Positions 1 to 8,759 are shown, counted from the first letter of the stretch. The stretch: 33,776 bases of DNA from a bacterium (GCA_025774935.1 JALGZK010000022.1:1-33776), one strand, 5' to 3'. Notes: generated by a model not told the origin, from the letters alone. Translations and numbers: made by a program.

Positions 1-6
1 GATGTC

Positions 7-2136
7 ATGCGAATGAGATTGCGCACGACATCGCGGTCCCTCATGTGGCTCCTGGCGGGAGCCGTCGCCGTGGCGACGATCGCCGCCGGACCCGCTCTCC
101 ACCTGGAGGGAACCGCCGCCCTGGCGCAGCAGCCGTGCGGGCTCGCGGGCGAGGGCGACGACGCAGGAGAGGACGGCTTCCAGATCGACGGGCAGTTCTT
201 CTCCGGGCAGTACACCGACCCCGGGAACGACTGGGCCGAGGGCTCGAGCTTCGCCGGCGTGATTCTCGACGACGGCACGCCCAACCCCGCCTACGTTCCC
301 GCTCTCCACGAGCGGGATGCCCATTGGGCGGGCAACGCGAGCGACCCGACGACGTTCACGGGACGCTCGAACAAGAACAACGACGACATCAGCTTCGGTG
401 AGGAGCCCTGGTCGTGGGGTCCCGGCAACGGCCCCCAGAAGAATGACCTCACCGACGTCTACGCGCACGCGACGGTCTACGACGTCGGTGGAGTCCCGGA
501 GGTCTGGCTCTACCTGGGCGCCCTGACCCGCGCCGTGAACGGCGACAGCCACGTCGACTTCGAGTGGAACATCGCGGGAGTCGAGCAGCGCGACGACCCG
601 AAGCCCCTCGGCAGACGCATCTACGGGAACGGTCCGCACGCCGGGCGCACGGTGGACATCGACTTCATCGTGAGCGTCGACTACGTCCAGGGCGGCGAGG
701 TGCCCCTGGTGACGTACCGCGTCTGGACGGAGGTGGAGGCCGGGGAGTACGAGTACGAGGAGTTCGTCCCCGACCCGGGTGACGTCTTCGTCTGTACGAA
801 CGGCACCGACATCCCGGCGCCGCCGTGGGGAGCTGTCGCTCCGAACGGCGACCCGGCAACGGAAGTCGTGGCGTTCCAGTTCGTCGAGATGGCCGTGAAC
901 CTGACGGCCCTCGGCGTCGACTCCGCCGAGCTCTGCTCGGCGACCTCGACGATGCTCTACAAGACACGCTCGTCGCAGTCGTTCACCGCCGAGCTCAAGG
1001 ACTACGCACTCTACCCCTTCCCCATCGTCGCGCAGCCGCTCTGCTCGATCGACGGGCCCGGACCGATCTGCGAGGGCGCCTTCCCGGTGCAGCTCTGCGG
1101 GCAGGCGGCCACGAACGGCCACACGTACAGCTACACGTGGACGGGACCCGAGTGGGCAGGTTCGCACACGACCTACGATCTCTGCGTCGACGTCAACCAG
1201 AGCGGCACCTACCGGCTCGTGGTGACCGACGAGACCAACGGTTGTGCGAGCGACACCTGCGAGTACGACCTCATCGAGATTTCGCTCCCGCCGTGTGACG
1301 TCGGCGACGAGACCGCGTGCGTGGGCGGTTCGGCCACGTTCTGCGGGCCCGAGGGCGATTACGCGTGGACCTGGACCTACCCCGACGGCACGACCGAGAG
1401 CGCGCGGTGCATCACGATCGATCCCGTGGCTCCCGCGGACGCGGGGACCTATACCCTGCTCGTCCAGGACGCCACGCACCCGGAGTGCCAGACCCAGTGC
1501 ACGGCCGAACTCATCGTCTCGCCGGGCCCCGAGTGCTGCCTCACTCCGCCGTCCGTGCCCCCCGTCTGCAACTCACAGGGCAACGTGCTGTGCGGCCCCG
1601 GCGTGCCTCCGGGCTACACGTACGAGTGGGAGATCGTGTCGGCGCCGGCCGGCTGGGAGCTCGTCCCGCCGGTCGATGTGCAGTGCGTCACCTACAACGC
1701 CGGCGAAGCGGGCGATGCGACGTTCCGCCTGACCATCACGGACCCGGCCGGCTGCTCCGGCAGCTGCGAGGTGACATTCGGCTGCGGACCGTGCAGGACG
1801 ACGGAGGATCCGGCTCTCACCGACGGCGCAAGGACGGGAGTCCCGATGGCGTTCGCGCTCGCCGTGAACTCGCCGAACCCCGTCTACGAGCGCACGTCGA
1901 TCCGGTACGCGGTTCCCGAGCAGAGCCGCGTGAGCCTGACGATCCACAACCTCCGCGGCCAGGTCGTGGCCGTGCTGGAGGACGGAGTAGTCCGACCCGG
2001 GTACCACTCCAGAGAGTGGAGCACCGCGGGCGGGGCGCCGATCGCTTCCGGCGTCTACTTCTACAAGATGGAAGCCACCGGGCTTGCGACCGGGACAGTT
2101 TTCACACAGATGCAGAAGATGGTCGTCATCCGGTAG
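7..2136 (+). CDS. Secreted Cys-rich protein with Ig-like repeats and FlgD-like C-terminal domain
   Basis: This is an exported protein of unknown function. The N-terminus has Arg residues, a hydrophobic core and an Ala-rich cleavage region ending near residue 40 (TAALAQQ), which reads as a signal peptide. Residues of about 45-340 form a globular region I do not recognise. Residues of about 345-600 hold three Cys-rich Ig/PKD-like segments, recognisable by endings such as GTYRLVVTD, GTYTLLVQD and ATFRLTITD. Residues of about 620-709 match the FlgD-like Ig / type A sorting domain seen at the C-terminus of many exported proteins of FCB-type bacteria (SIRYAVPEQ, GQVVAVL, ASGVYFYKM). It lacks the SWGxIK-type tag found on other proteins here. 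Only six bases precede the ATG, so the true start could lie outside the window. A strong hairpin follows the stop. Confidence 0.75.
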   Translation: MRMRLRTTSRSLMWLLAGAVAVATIAAGPALHLEGTAALAQQPCGLAGEGDDAGEDGFQIDGQFFSGQYTDPGNDWAEGSSFAGVILDDGTPNPAYVPALHERDAHWAGNASDPTTFTGRSNKNNDDISFGEEPWSWGPGNGPQKNDLTDVYAHATVYDVGGVPEVWLYLGALTRAVNGDSHVDFEWNIAGVEQRDDPKPLGRRIYGNGPHAGRTVDIDFIVSVDYVQGGEVPLVTYRVWTEVEAGEYEYEEFVPDPGDVFVCTNGTDIPAPPWGAVAPNGDPATEVVAFQFVEMAVNLTALGVDSAELCSATSTMLYKTRSSQSFTAELKDYALYPFPIVAQPLCSIDGPGPICEGAFPVQLCGQAATNGHTYSYTWTGPEWAGSHTTYDLCVDVNQSGTYRLVVTDETNGCASDTCEYDLIEISLPPCDVGDETACVGGSATFCGPEGDYAWTWTYPDGTTESARCITIDPVAPADAGTYTLLVQDATHPECQTQCTAELIVSPGPECCLTPPSVPPVCNSQGNVLCGPGVPPGYTYEWEIVSAPAGWELVPPVDVQCVTYNAGEAGDATFRLTITDPAGCSGSCEVTFGCGPCRTTEDPALTDGARTGVPMAFALAVNSPNPVYERTSIRYAVPEQSRVSLTIHNLRGQVVAVLEDGVVRPGYHSREWSTAGGAPIASGVYFYKMEATGLATGTVFTQMQKMVVIR

Positions 2137-2155
2137 GTTCTCGTTGAGCAAGGAG

Positions 2156-2187
2156 AGCCGCCGTCGGGCTCGCTCCCGGCGGCGGCT
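2156..2187 (+). terminator. GC-rich hairpin terminator after the first gene
   Basis: Arms 2156-2168 and 2175-2187 pair over 13 positions with one T-G wobble, leaving a six-base loop (CTCGCT). The 3' arm continues into TCTTC. It lies 20 bases after the stop of the preceding gene, and a tRNA-like sequence begins seven bases further on. Confidence 0.8.
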
Positions 2188-2193
2188 TCTTCA

Positions 2194-2219
2194 TGGCGGG
2201 CCCGACATGGAGGTTCGAC
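2194..2219 (-). repeat. Degenerate tRNA-3'-end-like repeat (TLR), leftmost copy
   Basis: The plus strand reads TGGCGGGCCCGAC, a spacer and TTCGAC, resembling the complement of the 3' end of the tRNA-Asp gene at 19783-19860 (CCA end, acceptor strand and T-loop). It is the most diverged copy, and no 5' half of a tRNA is present. Its position right after a hairpin is the same as for the better copies at 9384, 13029, 14815, 16229 and 18014. Confidence 0.4.
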
Positions 2220-2333
2220 GGTCGCTCGGCACTGTGATACTCTGCTGTTGACCGTCGTCGCGAGGTCTCGACCGGGGCCTCCCGTGACTCCCGCTGCGGA
2301 TCGGACGTCACGCCACCGACCGGAGGTGTTGCC

Positions 2334-3551
2334 ATCAGGACCGTCTGGCCGCTCGTGATGACCACACTGCTCTTGCTCGCCTTCTCCGCTCCTGCCCAGC
2401 CTCCCGTGGAGGTGCCTCACGGCTCGGGCGTTCCGGCCGACACTCTGGAGCTCACGGAGGAGCAGCGGCGGGAGCTCGAGCGCCTCGCGACGCTCGGCTA
2501 CATCACGGGCAGCGAGCGCGCCCCGGCGGCCGAAGGGGTGACGGTCCTCGAGCCGGACGCGTACGAGGGGTACACCATCTACGTCTCGCGCGACTTCTCT
2601 GGCGCGTTCGTCGTGGACATGTCCGGAACGATCGTCCACACCTGGCACGACGGCCTCACCCAGGAGTGGACGCGGGCCTGGGCGTACCCCGACGGGAGCG
2701 TGCTCCGGGTCTCCTCCGGACCCGCGAGACTCGTCAAGCTCGACCGCGATTCCAGGGTCGTCTGGACCTACGGCGACGACAGGTTCAAGGCGCACCACGA
2801 TTTCCAGGTTCAGCCCGACGGCACGGTCTACGTCCTGATGCGGCAGCTCCGCAGGTTCCCGTGGCTGTCGGACCGCGTGATCCAGGACGACATGGTCTGC
2901 GCTCTCGAACCCGACGGGGACGCCGTGAGCGAGATCGGGTGCGTATCACTTCCGGAGGCCTTCCACGCGTCGGAGTACCGAGACATGCTCCACGCCGATT
3001 GGTTCCTGCCCGGCGCAGATCCCTTCCACACGAACTCGGTCGAGGTCCTCGACGGGAGCGTCGAGCACGCCGCGTTCCGCGCAGGGAACGTGCTCGTCTC
3101 CATCCGCAACATGGACTGCCTGGCGGTTCTCGACCCGGAGTCCGGGAGCATCGTCTGGACCGACAGGGGCCTCTGGCAGCGGCAGCACGAGGCCCGGATC
3201 ACCCCCGACGGGCGGATCATGCTGTTCGACAACAGGAAGTTCGACGGGGAGTCCCGCGTCGTCGAGTACGACGTCGCGAGCAGGGAGATCGTGTGGAGCT
3301 ACGCGGCGCCCGGGTTCTTCTCGCGGGGTGCGGGCGCCCAGCAGCTCCTTCCGAACGGCAACATCCTCGTCACCGAATCGACCAGAGGGCGGCTCTTCGA
3401 GATCACGCGCGACGGCCGCGTCGTCTGGGAGTATCTGAACCCGCGGAGGATTCGCGACGGGAAGACGATCGTCCGCATCCCGCGTGCCTACCGCGTGCCG
3501 TACGACTACTTCACGGGTGAGTTCGGTAAAGAGCTGTCGACGCGGCGGTAG
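2334..3551 (+). CDS. Exported arylsulfotransferase-like (ASST family) beta-propeller protein
   Basis: The repeated beta-propeller pattern matches the arylsulfotransferase-like family: GTIVHTWHDG, RVVWTYGDD, GSIVWTDRG, REIVWSYAAPG and GRVVWEYLNP, with His-containing motifs (KAHHDF, FHTNSVEV, QRQHEARI) where the family has conserved His residues. Family members move sulfate groups between phenolic compounds, or are propellers of unknown activity, so the substrate is not known. The start is uncertain. The first ordinary starts are GTG 2355 and ATG 2358, which give a short export signal. In frame at 2334 is ATC, preceded by GGAGG and seven bases, the same ribosome-site layout as neighbouring genes; it would give the better signal peptide RTVWPLVMTTLLLLAFSAPA. 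I give the longer form. The gene converges on the oxidoreductase gene to its right. Confidence 0.7.
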   Translation: MRTVWPLVMTTLLLLAFSAPAQPPVEVPHGSGVPADTLELTEEQRRELERLATLGYITGSERAPAAEGVTVLEPDAYEGYTIYVSRDFSGAFVVDMSGTIVHTWHDGLTQEWTRAWAYPDGSVLRVSSGPARLVKLDRDSRVVWTYGDDRFKAHHDFQVQPDGTVYVLMRQLRRFPWLSDRVIQDDMVCALEPDGDAVSEIGCVSLPEAFHASEYRDMLHADWFLPGADPFHTNSVEVLDGSVEHAAFRAGNVLVSIRNMDCLAVLDPESGSIVWTDRGLWQRQHEARITPDGRIMLFDNRKFDGESRVVEYDVASREIVWSYAAPGFFSRGAGAQQLLPNGNILVTESTRGRLFEITRDGRVVWEYLNPRRIRDGKTIVRIPRAYRVPYDYFTGEFGKELSTRR

Positions 3552-3603
3552 CGCCCGACGGCATCGCAGCCCGGATTCGGTTCGTTGTAGGGTGTGGCGG
3601 AAC

Positions 3604-3634
3604 CGCGGGCGAGACGTGTTCGTCCCTGCCCGCG
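3604..3634. terminator. Weak hairpin between convergent genes
   Basis: Arms CGCGGGC (3604-3610) and GCCCGCG (3628-3634) are perfectly complementary, with a 17-base loop in which GACG and CGTC can extend the pairing. It lies between the ends of two convergent genes, so a bidirectional terminator is plausible. There is no T-run. Confidence 0.4.
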
Positions 3635-3642
3635 TTCGCCTT

Positions 3643-4617
3643 CTACATCGTGACGACGAGTTTCCCCAGTACGAGACCCTCCCGCTGGTACTGGAGCGCC
3701 TCCGGGACCTCGTCGAGAGAATAGGTCCTGTCGATGTGCGGCACCATCCTGCCCGCCTCGATGAGCTCCGTCAGGAAGTCCACGTCCGCCTCCCGGAACG
3801 GCTTCCACATCCCCATGCCCATCTTCTTCCTGCTGCCGGTCATCTTGACGAGTAGGCCGAGGATGATGGCTCCGAAGAACTGACCGATCGGACCCCCGAC
3901 GATGGTGTAGATCCCCTCGGGGGTCAGGGACCGCCGGCAGTCGGCCAGAGAGTGGTACGCTGCGATGTCGAGGATACGATCGTACCGCTTGCCGTTCCTC
4001 GTGAAGTCCTCCCGGGTGTGGTCGATGACGTGGTCCGCGCCAATCGACTTGAGCATCTCAAGCTTCGTGGTGCCGTCCACGGCGGTCACCTCGGCCCCGA
4101 ACTCCTTCGCCATCTGCACCGCGAACACGCCCACGTTCCCGCCAGCACCGTTAATCAGTACCTTCTCTTCAGGTCGGACCTCCCCCTTGCTGCGGATGGT
4201 CTGCAGTCCGAGGACCGCAGCCTGGGGGATGGTGGCTGCCTGCTCGAAGGTCAGGTTCCTGGGCTTAGGGGCAAAGGCGCGCTCCGGAGCACACGCGTAC
4301 TCGGCGAACGCCCCGAAACCGAACTCGGTCAGGTCCCCGAAGACCTCGTCGCCCGGCGTGAATCGCGTCACTTCGCCGCCGACCGCTTCAACGCGCCCCG
4401 CCACGTCCAGGCCCAGACGAGCGCTCTTCGGCCTGAACAGGCCGGTCGCGAGGCGCGTGATCAGGGGCAAGCCTGTCAGGTAGTCCAGGTCGGCGGCGTT
4501 CACGGAGGCGGCGTGGACCTTCACGAGGACTTCGTCTTCGCCCGGCGTCGGTGTCGGGACCTCTTCCAGCCTGATATCCTCGGGCGGACAGTATCTGCGA
4601 CGGACGATCGCCCGCAT
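3643..4617 (-). CDS. MDR-family NAD(P)-dependent oxidoreductase (quinone reductase/alcohol dehydrogenase-like)
   Basis: This 324-residue protein belongs to the medium-chain dehydrogenase/reductase superfamily. The GroES-like N-terminal domain is recognisable from VLVKVHAASVNAADL (about 31-45) and GLDVAGRVEAVG (69-80). The Rossmann domain carries the nucleotide-binding motif GAGGNVG (157-163). The catalytic-zinc Cys and the structural Cys cluster of classical alcohol dehydrogenases are not seen, which points to a zinc-independent, quinone-oxidoreductase-like member. It probably reduces a carbonyl or enone using NADPH; the substrate cannot be told. GGAGA precedes the ATG at the right spacing. 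It is the last gene of a three-gene minus-strand operon, 20 bases after the DUF4386 gene. Confidence 0.85.
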   Translation of the reverse strand: MRAIVRRRYCPPEDIRLEEVPTPTPGEDEVLVKVHAASVNAADLDYLTGLPLITRLATGLFRPKSARLGLDVAGRVEAVGGEVTRFTPGDEVFGDLTEFGFGAFAEYACAPERAFAPKPRNLTFEQAATIPQAAVLGLQTIRSKGEVRPEEKVLINGAGGNVGVFAVQMAKEFGAEVTAVDGTTKLEMLKSIGADHVIDHTREDFTRNGKRYDRILDIAAYHSLADCRRSLTPEGIYTIVGGPIGQFFGAIILGLLVKMTGSRKKMGMGMWKPFREADVDFLTELIEAGRMVPHIDRTYSLDEVPEALQYQREGLVLGKLVVTM

Positions 4618-4637
4618 GAGTGTCTCCTTCCCACACC

Positions 4638-5345
4638 TCAGCCCGCGTGCCTGACGTCGATGCCCCTGATCAGGAGCCAGAGCCCGATCACGGCCTCGAA
4701 GACGACGACCGGGATCACGGCGACATTCTGAACCGTCGACGGGAGGCTGGGCCAGAGGATGCTCGCTATGGTGGCGACGAACATGAGCAGGAACGCCGCC
4801 ATTCCCCAGATGGACAGGGCCCTTGGGATGTACCTGGACCTGTAGAACAGGTAGCAGAAGACGATCGTCCCCAGACTGATGAATACGGAGAGAATGGAGA
4901 GCCCGGCCACGCGCACGTTGAGGAGAAGGGCGACCAGGACCTGCTGCTGCTGTGGATCGACGACCGTCGAGTGGCCGCCTCCGCTCAGCACGTGCAGCAC
5001 GACGAGGGCCGCGAGCACCGTGACGGTCCCCACGATGGCCTCTCCCAGCCTCCAGAGGAGGGCCAGGAGAGCGAGTCCCCTGCTCACCCTTCTCAGGATC
5101 ACGAAGAGAGCCACGGACAGGAGCACGACGCTCGGGTACATGACGAGGTCGTAGGCGGCGCCGAGTCGATACAGGGACTCGTTGGCCGTGATGCTGTCGA
5201 TCGTCGCTGCCGGATCGCCAGGCACGACGAGCCTGAGGTCGGTGAGGATAACGGCGACCACGGAGGTCACGATAATCAGGAGGTACGCGAGTCCGGCGAC
5301 TCTCGCAGCTCTCTGCAGTGACGCATCCGGGGTGATTGGGGCCAT
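4638..5345 (-). CDS. DUF4386 family integral membrane protein
   Basis: This 235-residue protein has about six hydrophobic segments (for example AGLAYLLIIVTSVVAVIL near 18-34) and matches the DUF4386 family: an N-terminal ARVAGLAYLLIIV-type helix, a YRLGAAYDLVMYPSVVLL segment and a C-terminal Leu/Val-rich helix. No biochemical role is established for the family. The start ATG lies four bases after the stop of the upstream beta-lactamase-like gene and its AGGAG overlaps that gene's end, so translation is probably coupled. Confidence 0.8.
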   Translation of the reverse strand: MAPITPDASLQRAARVAGLAYLLIIVTSVVAVILTDLRLVVPGDPAATIDSITANESLYRLGAAYDLVMYPSVVLLSVALFVILRRVSRGLALLALLWRLGEAIVGTVTVLAALVVLHVLSGGGHSTVVDPQQQQVLVALLLNVRVAGLSILSVFISLGTIVFCYLFYRSRYIPRALSIWGMAAFLLMFVATIASILWPSLPSTVQNVAVIPVVVFEAVIGLWLLIRGIDVRHAG

Positions 5346-5349
5346 CTCG

Positions 5350-6972
5350 TCACTCCTTCGGAAGGGAGCTGATGAACTTGCCGACGAGGTTCATGTTCGC
5401 TTGCTCGTGCTTCCACGATTCGGGGGTGTGCTCGATGTAGAACGGGTCGGAGGTGACCACGATGACCATGTCGTGCTCGTGCAGGAGGACGATGTACTGC
5501 CCGCCGTGCCCCGCCGCGTAGTCGACGCGGTAGTCCCCGACGGAGGCGGACCACCACTGATAGCCGTATCCGAGATCGATGAAGTAGCGACCCAGCCTTC
5601 GCAGTCTTGCGTGAGCCAGCCAGGCGTCCGGCGAATAGGACTCGAGCGACTCCGCGACCCAGTCGGCAGAGACCACCTGGGTCCCCTTCCACTCGCCGTC
5701 GTTGAGATACAGCAGCCCGAACCTGGCCGCGTCGCGCGCCGTAGTGTGGATCTCCCCTCCACCGATGCGATAGCCGTCCCTGTCCTGCCGCCAGTCGCCG
5801 ACCTCCGCGCCTATCGGCGAGAAGAGATGCTCCTGGGCGAACGCCCGGAGATCCTCCTCACACGCACGCGCCACGACGACCCCGAGGAAGTGGGAGGACA
5901 GGTTGCTGTAGTTGAACTCGGCTCCCGGGGCGTTGATGAGCTCGAAGTCCATCGAGCGACGCAGGTAGTCACCCGACAGAAGCGCCTCCCAGAGGGCGGG
6001 GTCGCTCTCCTCCCACGGATATCCGGCGCGCATCTGAAGCAGGTCGCGGATCGTGATCTGCTCCTTCCTCGGGTCGGTCACCTGGTCGGCGAACTCCGGG
6101 AAGAAGCCCATCATCTTCTGGTCGACCCCCGAGAGGCAGCCCCGATCGATCGCGATCCCCACAAGCGCGGAGGTGAAGCTCTTGGACGCCGACTGAAGGA
6201 GCACCTTCTGGCCGACCGCTCCGCCGTTGAAATAGCCCTCGGCGATCAGATCGCCGTTCTTGATGACAAGGAGCCCGTAGAGGGTCTCCAATCGCGACGC
6301 GTCGAGGAACAGCTCCGCCACGAGCATCGGGTCGAGGTCCTGCTCTTCCGGGGTCGACACCTTCCAGTCGTCCCGGGGGAGCGGCGTGTAGACGACGGCC
6401 TCGAGATCCTCGGCTGCGGGTCGCAGCATCTCCGCAATCCCCGGCCGCGCTGCCTCGACCCGCTCGTAGTCCGACACGAATCCCATCGGCGCAAGTGCTC
6501 CCGCGAGTTGGTCATAGAGGACCCTGTCGGATTCGAGGGGAGACGCGACGATGTCATAGGCGGTCGATCCAGCGATGTTCCTCGAGTGTGCGTCGGCACC
6601 CGCATCCATCAGTGCCCTGACGATCTCCGTGTGACCGAGAAACGCCGCGATCTGAAGCGGGGCTGACCCGTCGTTGTTCCTAGTCTCCGGGTCGGCGCCG
6701 CCGTCGAGCAGAACCCTGGCAGCTTCCGTTCTGCCGAAGGTCGTCGCGATGACGAGAGGGGTGGACCCGTACGAGTCCCTCTCGTTCAGATCGGAGCCGG
6801 CTTCGATGTGCTGCTGGACAGCGTCGATGTCCCCCGTCAGAACGGCGAGATGCAGGCTCACGACCGGGGGCGCTCCAGACGGACCACCCTCCGATGGCGA
6901 GTCCGCCTCCTGTCCGCCGACGGTACCGACGAGCAGGACTAGTCCGAGCGCTGCTACCGCCATCGTCTTCAT
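5350..6972 (-). CDS. Exported ankyrin-repeat/serine beta-lactamase-family fusion protein
   Basis: This 540-residue protein has a signal peptide (MKTMAVAALGLVLLVGTVGG). About three ankyrin repeats follow at 36-145 (GSTPLVIATTFGRTEAARVL, GSAPLQIAAFLGHTEIVRAL, GADAHSRN). The C-terminal domain is of the class C beta-lactamase/penicillin-binding type, with all three active-site motifs: S261-x-x-K264 (SASK), Y355-S-N357 and H489-G-G491. The family includes esterases, D-aminopeptidases and carboxypeptidases as well as beta-lactamases, so hydrolase of unknown substrate is the safest call. The ORF extends open upstream to 7509, but that stretch is divergent-promoter DNA. The ATG at 6972 follows GGGGG and begins the signal peptide. 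It is the first gene of the operon with the DUF4386 and MDR genes. Confidence 0.85.
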   Translation of the reverse strand: MKTMAVAALGLVLLVGTVGGQEADSPSEGGPSGAPPVVSLHLAVLTGDIDAVQQHIEAGSDLNERDSYGSTPLVIATTFGRTEAARVLLDGGADPETRNNDGSAPLQIAAFLGHTEIVRALMDAGADAHSRNIAGSTAYDIVASPLESDRVLYDQLAGALAPMGFVSDYERVEAARPGIAEMLRPAAEDLEAVVYTPLPRDDWKVSTPEEQDLDPMLVAELFLDASRLETLYGLLVIKNGDLIAEGYFNGGAVGQKVLLQSASKSFTSALVGIAIDRGCLSGVDQKMMGFFPEFADQVTDPRKEQITIRDLLQMRAGYPWEESDPALWEALLSGDYLRRSMDFELINAPGAEFNYSNLSSHFLGVVVARACEEDLRAFAQEHLFSPIGAEVGDWRQDRDGYRIGGGEIHTTARDAARFGLLYLNDGEWKGTQVVSADWVAESLESYSPDAWLAHARLRRLGRYFIDLGYGYQWWSASVGDYRVDYAAGHGGQYIVLLHEHDMVIVVTSDPFYIEHTPESWKHEQANMNLVGKFISSLPKE

Positions 6973-7167
6973 CACCGTGCCCCCTGAATCAGGTGGTGGT
7001 CTGCGGATATGAGAGTTGTAGGTAGGTTTGCGAGCATCAGAGCCTAACACCGAACCTCCGTCGGTCAAAGAGGAACCCACGCCATCACCATCGATCCGCT
7101 CGCGTGTCGTCTGCGCTCGCCGTGGGATCATCGACCCGCGTGGTGGCGCCGGGAGCGTGTCCTCCTG

Positions 7168-7173
7168 TATACT
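7168..7173 (+). promoter_or_regulatory. Possible -10 box for the first beta-helix gene
   Basis: The divergent intergenic region 6973-7242 contains TATACT, five of six matches to the -10 consensus, about 70 bases upstream of the beta-helix ATG. I see no good -35 box at the right distance. Nothing else recognisable lies in this region. Confidence 0.3.
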
Positions 7174-7242
7174 CGTCGCACCAACGACAGAACCGGACAC
7201 CGGCCAGAAGCCTACCCCGGACCCGCACGGGAGGAGACTGCC

Positions 7243-8381
7243 ATGTTGGGGAAGACTACCCTCGTGGCGATAGTCGTGGCACTGACCGCCATCTCTGCGA
7301 GCGCGGACAGCGTAGTCGTGGACTGGACCGGAGGAGGCGACTATACGACCATCCAGGACGGAATCAACGCCGTGTCCACGGGCGACACGATCCTGGTGGC
7401 GCCCGGAACGTACATGGGCGAGCCAAACAGGCAGTTGAATCTCGGAGGCCGGGAGATAACCTTGATGTTGACAGGCGGCCGCGATGTGACGACCATCGAT
7501 CCGCAGCATGAAGCCAACGCCTTCTGGATCGGTACGACGCAGACGTCGGCGACCGTGATCTCCGGCTTCACCATCCAGAACGGACTAGCGCAGAAGGGCG
7601 GCGCGATCTACCTCCACTCGAACTCATCCCCCACCATCATGGACTGCCGCATCGTCGCCTGTGAGGCCACGCAGAGCACCGATGGCGCTGGCGGCATATC
7701 CTGCTACGGTGGCTCGCCGACGCTCATCGATGTCGTGTTCTCCGCCAATCGGGCGTACTTCGGGGGCGCGCTGCTCACTCATCACGGCTCCCTCCCGACT
7801 CTCACGAACGTGAGGTTCGAAGGGAACCAGTCCTACAGGCGGGGCGGCGCCTGGTACCATGAGGGGTCAGGGTCCGATCAGGTCACCCTGACGGACTGCA
7901 CGTTCTACAACAACGTCTGCACCAACAACACCGGTGGCGGGGCGATGTTCATATCCAACACGGACGCGGTCATCACCGGAACGACGTTCGCATGGAACAG
8001 GTCACCGAACGCGGGAGCGATCAGACTCGCAACCTCGGAGGGCCAGCCAATCCCACCTTCGAGAACTGCATCTTCGCGTTCAGTTCCGCCGGCCCGGCCA
8101 TGTACACCTCCGGCGGAAGCGATCCAACGAGCAGTCGATGCCTCGTCTACGGGAACGAGGGCGGTGACGAGCTCATAGGCTCGATCTCGGACACGCTCGT
8201 ACGCGATCCGCGCTTCTGCGGACTGCCCACGGGCGACCTCACACTGTGCGCGAACTCCTGGGCTCTCCCCGCAAACAAAAACTGGACGGTGCAGATGGGC
8301 GCCTACGGCGAAGACTGCTCGGACTGTCAGACGCCAGTGGAAGACGCCTCCTGGGGCAGGATCAAGGGGCTGTACCGATAG
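7243..8381 (+). CDS. Secreted right-handed beta-helix protein 1, frameshifted, with C-terminal SWGRIKGLYR tag
   Basis: An exported beta-helix protein: signal peptide MLGKTTLVAIVVALTAISASA, then the family opening YTTIQDGINAVSTGDTILVAPGTY, then repeats of the type SPTLxDCxFxxNxAxxGGA. The first reading frame stops at 8178 after about 25 unrelated Pro/Ser/Arg-rich residues. The beta-helix pattern resumes in another frame (GGPANPTFENCIFAFSS) and runs to 8381, ending ASWGRIKGLYR. The break lies near 8036-8042, in CTCGGAGGG; adding one base restores a continuous protein of about 379 residues. It may be a true mutation, which would remove the C-terminal tag, or a sequencing/assembly error. GGAGGAG precedes the ATG. 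A hairpin follows 26 bases after the stop. Confidence 0.8.
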
Positions 8382-8407
8382 GCCGAGTCCGGCGCAACGA
8401 GACAGAC

Positions 8408-8435
8408 AGGGGCCCGATCAGATGAGCGGGCCCCT
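8408..8435 (+). terminator. GC-rich hairpin terminator after beta-helix gene 1
   Basis: Arms 8408-8416 and 8427-8435 (AGGGGCCCG / CGGGCCCCT) pair perfectly over nine bases; pairing continues inward past one mismatch. A second inverted repeat, CTCTGCG 8434-8440 with CGCAGAG 8453-8459, overlaps it. Unlike the other hairpins here it is not followed by a tRNA-like repeat. Confidence 0.75.
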
Positions 8436-8759
8436 CTGCGGAGGCACTTGCTCGCAGAGCCTCAGGTTAGTGGAGGGCGCCGACGCCCAGTCGGGTCTGC
8501 CGGCGGGACACTTGCCTCCCAGACTGACCGCCTCCGCAGTCGTTGTAGGCTCGCCATACGGACAGCGCAATCAAGTCCGCCCCGCGCATCGCCTCGTGTG
8601 CCGGTCGCAGAACCGAGGGCCACGGATGAGGACTAACCGGTTATCAGCCGTTCCCGCGTGAGACGAGCCCTATGCAATCCTCACGAGACGTGAGACAATC
8701 ACAGCTCGTACGTGCGAGGAACGAACGGTCGTGTCACGTCGTCCAGCAAGGAGGGAACG
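8436..8759. other. Intergenic region upstream of the lipoprotein gene
   Basis: No gene is supported; short open frames here lack ribosome sites and sensible composition. The region holds a perfect inverted repeat, CTCACG-aga-CGTGAG, at 8680-8694, with a further copy of CGTGAGAC near 8657. This could be an operator or part of the lipoprotein promoter region. Confidence 0.3.

Noticed and set aside
3590-3620. Another tRNA-like repeat near the hairpin between convergent genes
   Set aside because: TGGCGGAACC followed by GACGTGTTCG shares only a few bases with the consensus and lies on the wrong side of the hairpin.
8036-8042. Programmed -1 frameshift in beta-helix gene 1
   Set aside because: No X-XXY-YYZ slippery heptamer or following structure is seen; a single-base loss explains it more simply.
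8422-8661. Small gene between beta-helix gene 1 and the lipoprotein gene
   Set aside because: It starts inside the terminator hairpin, lacks a ribosome site and has no recognisable pattern.
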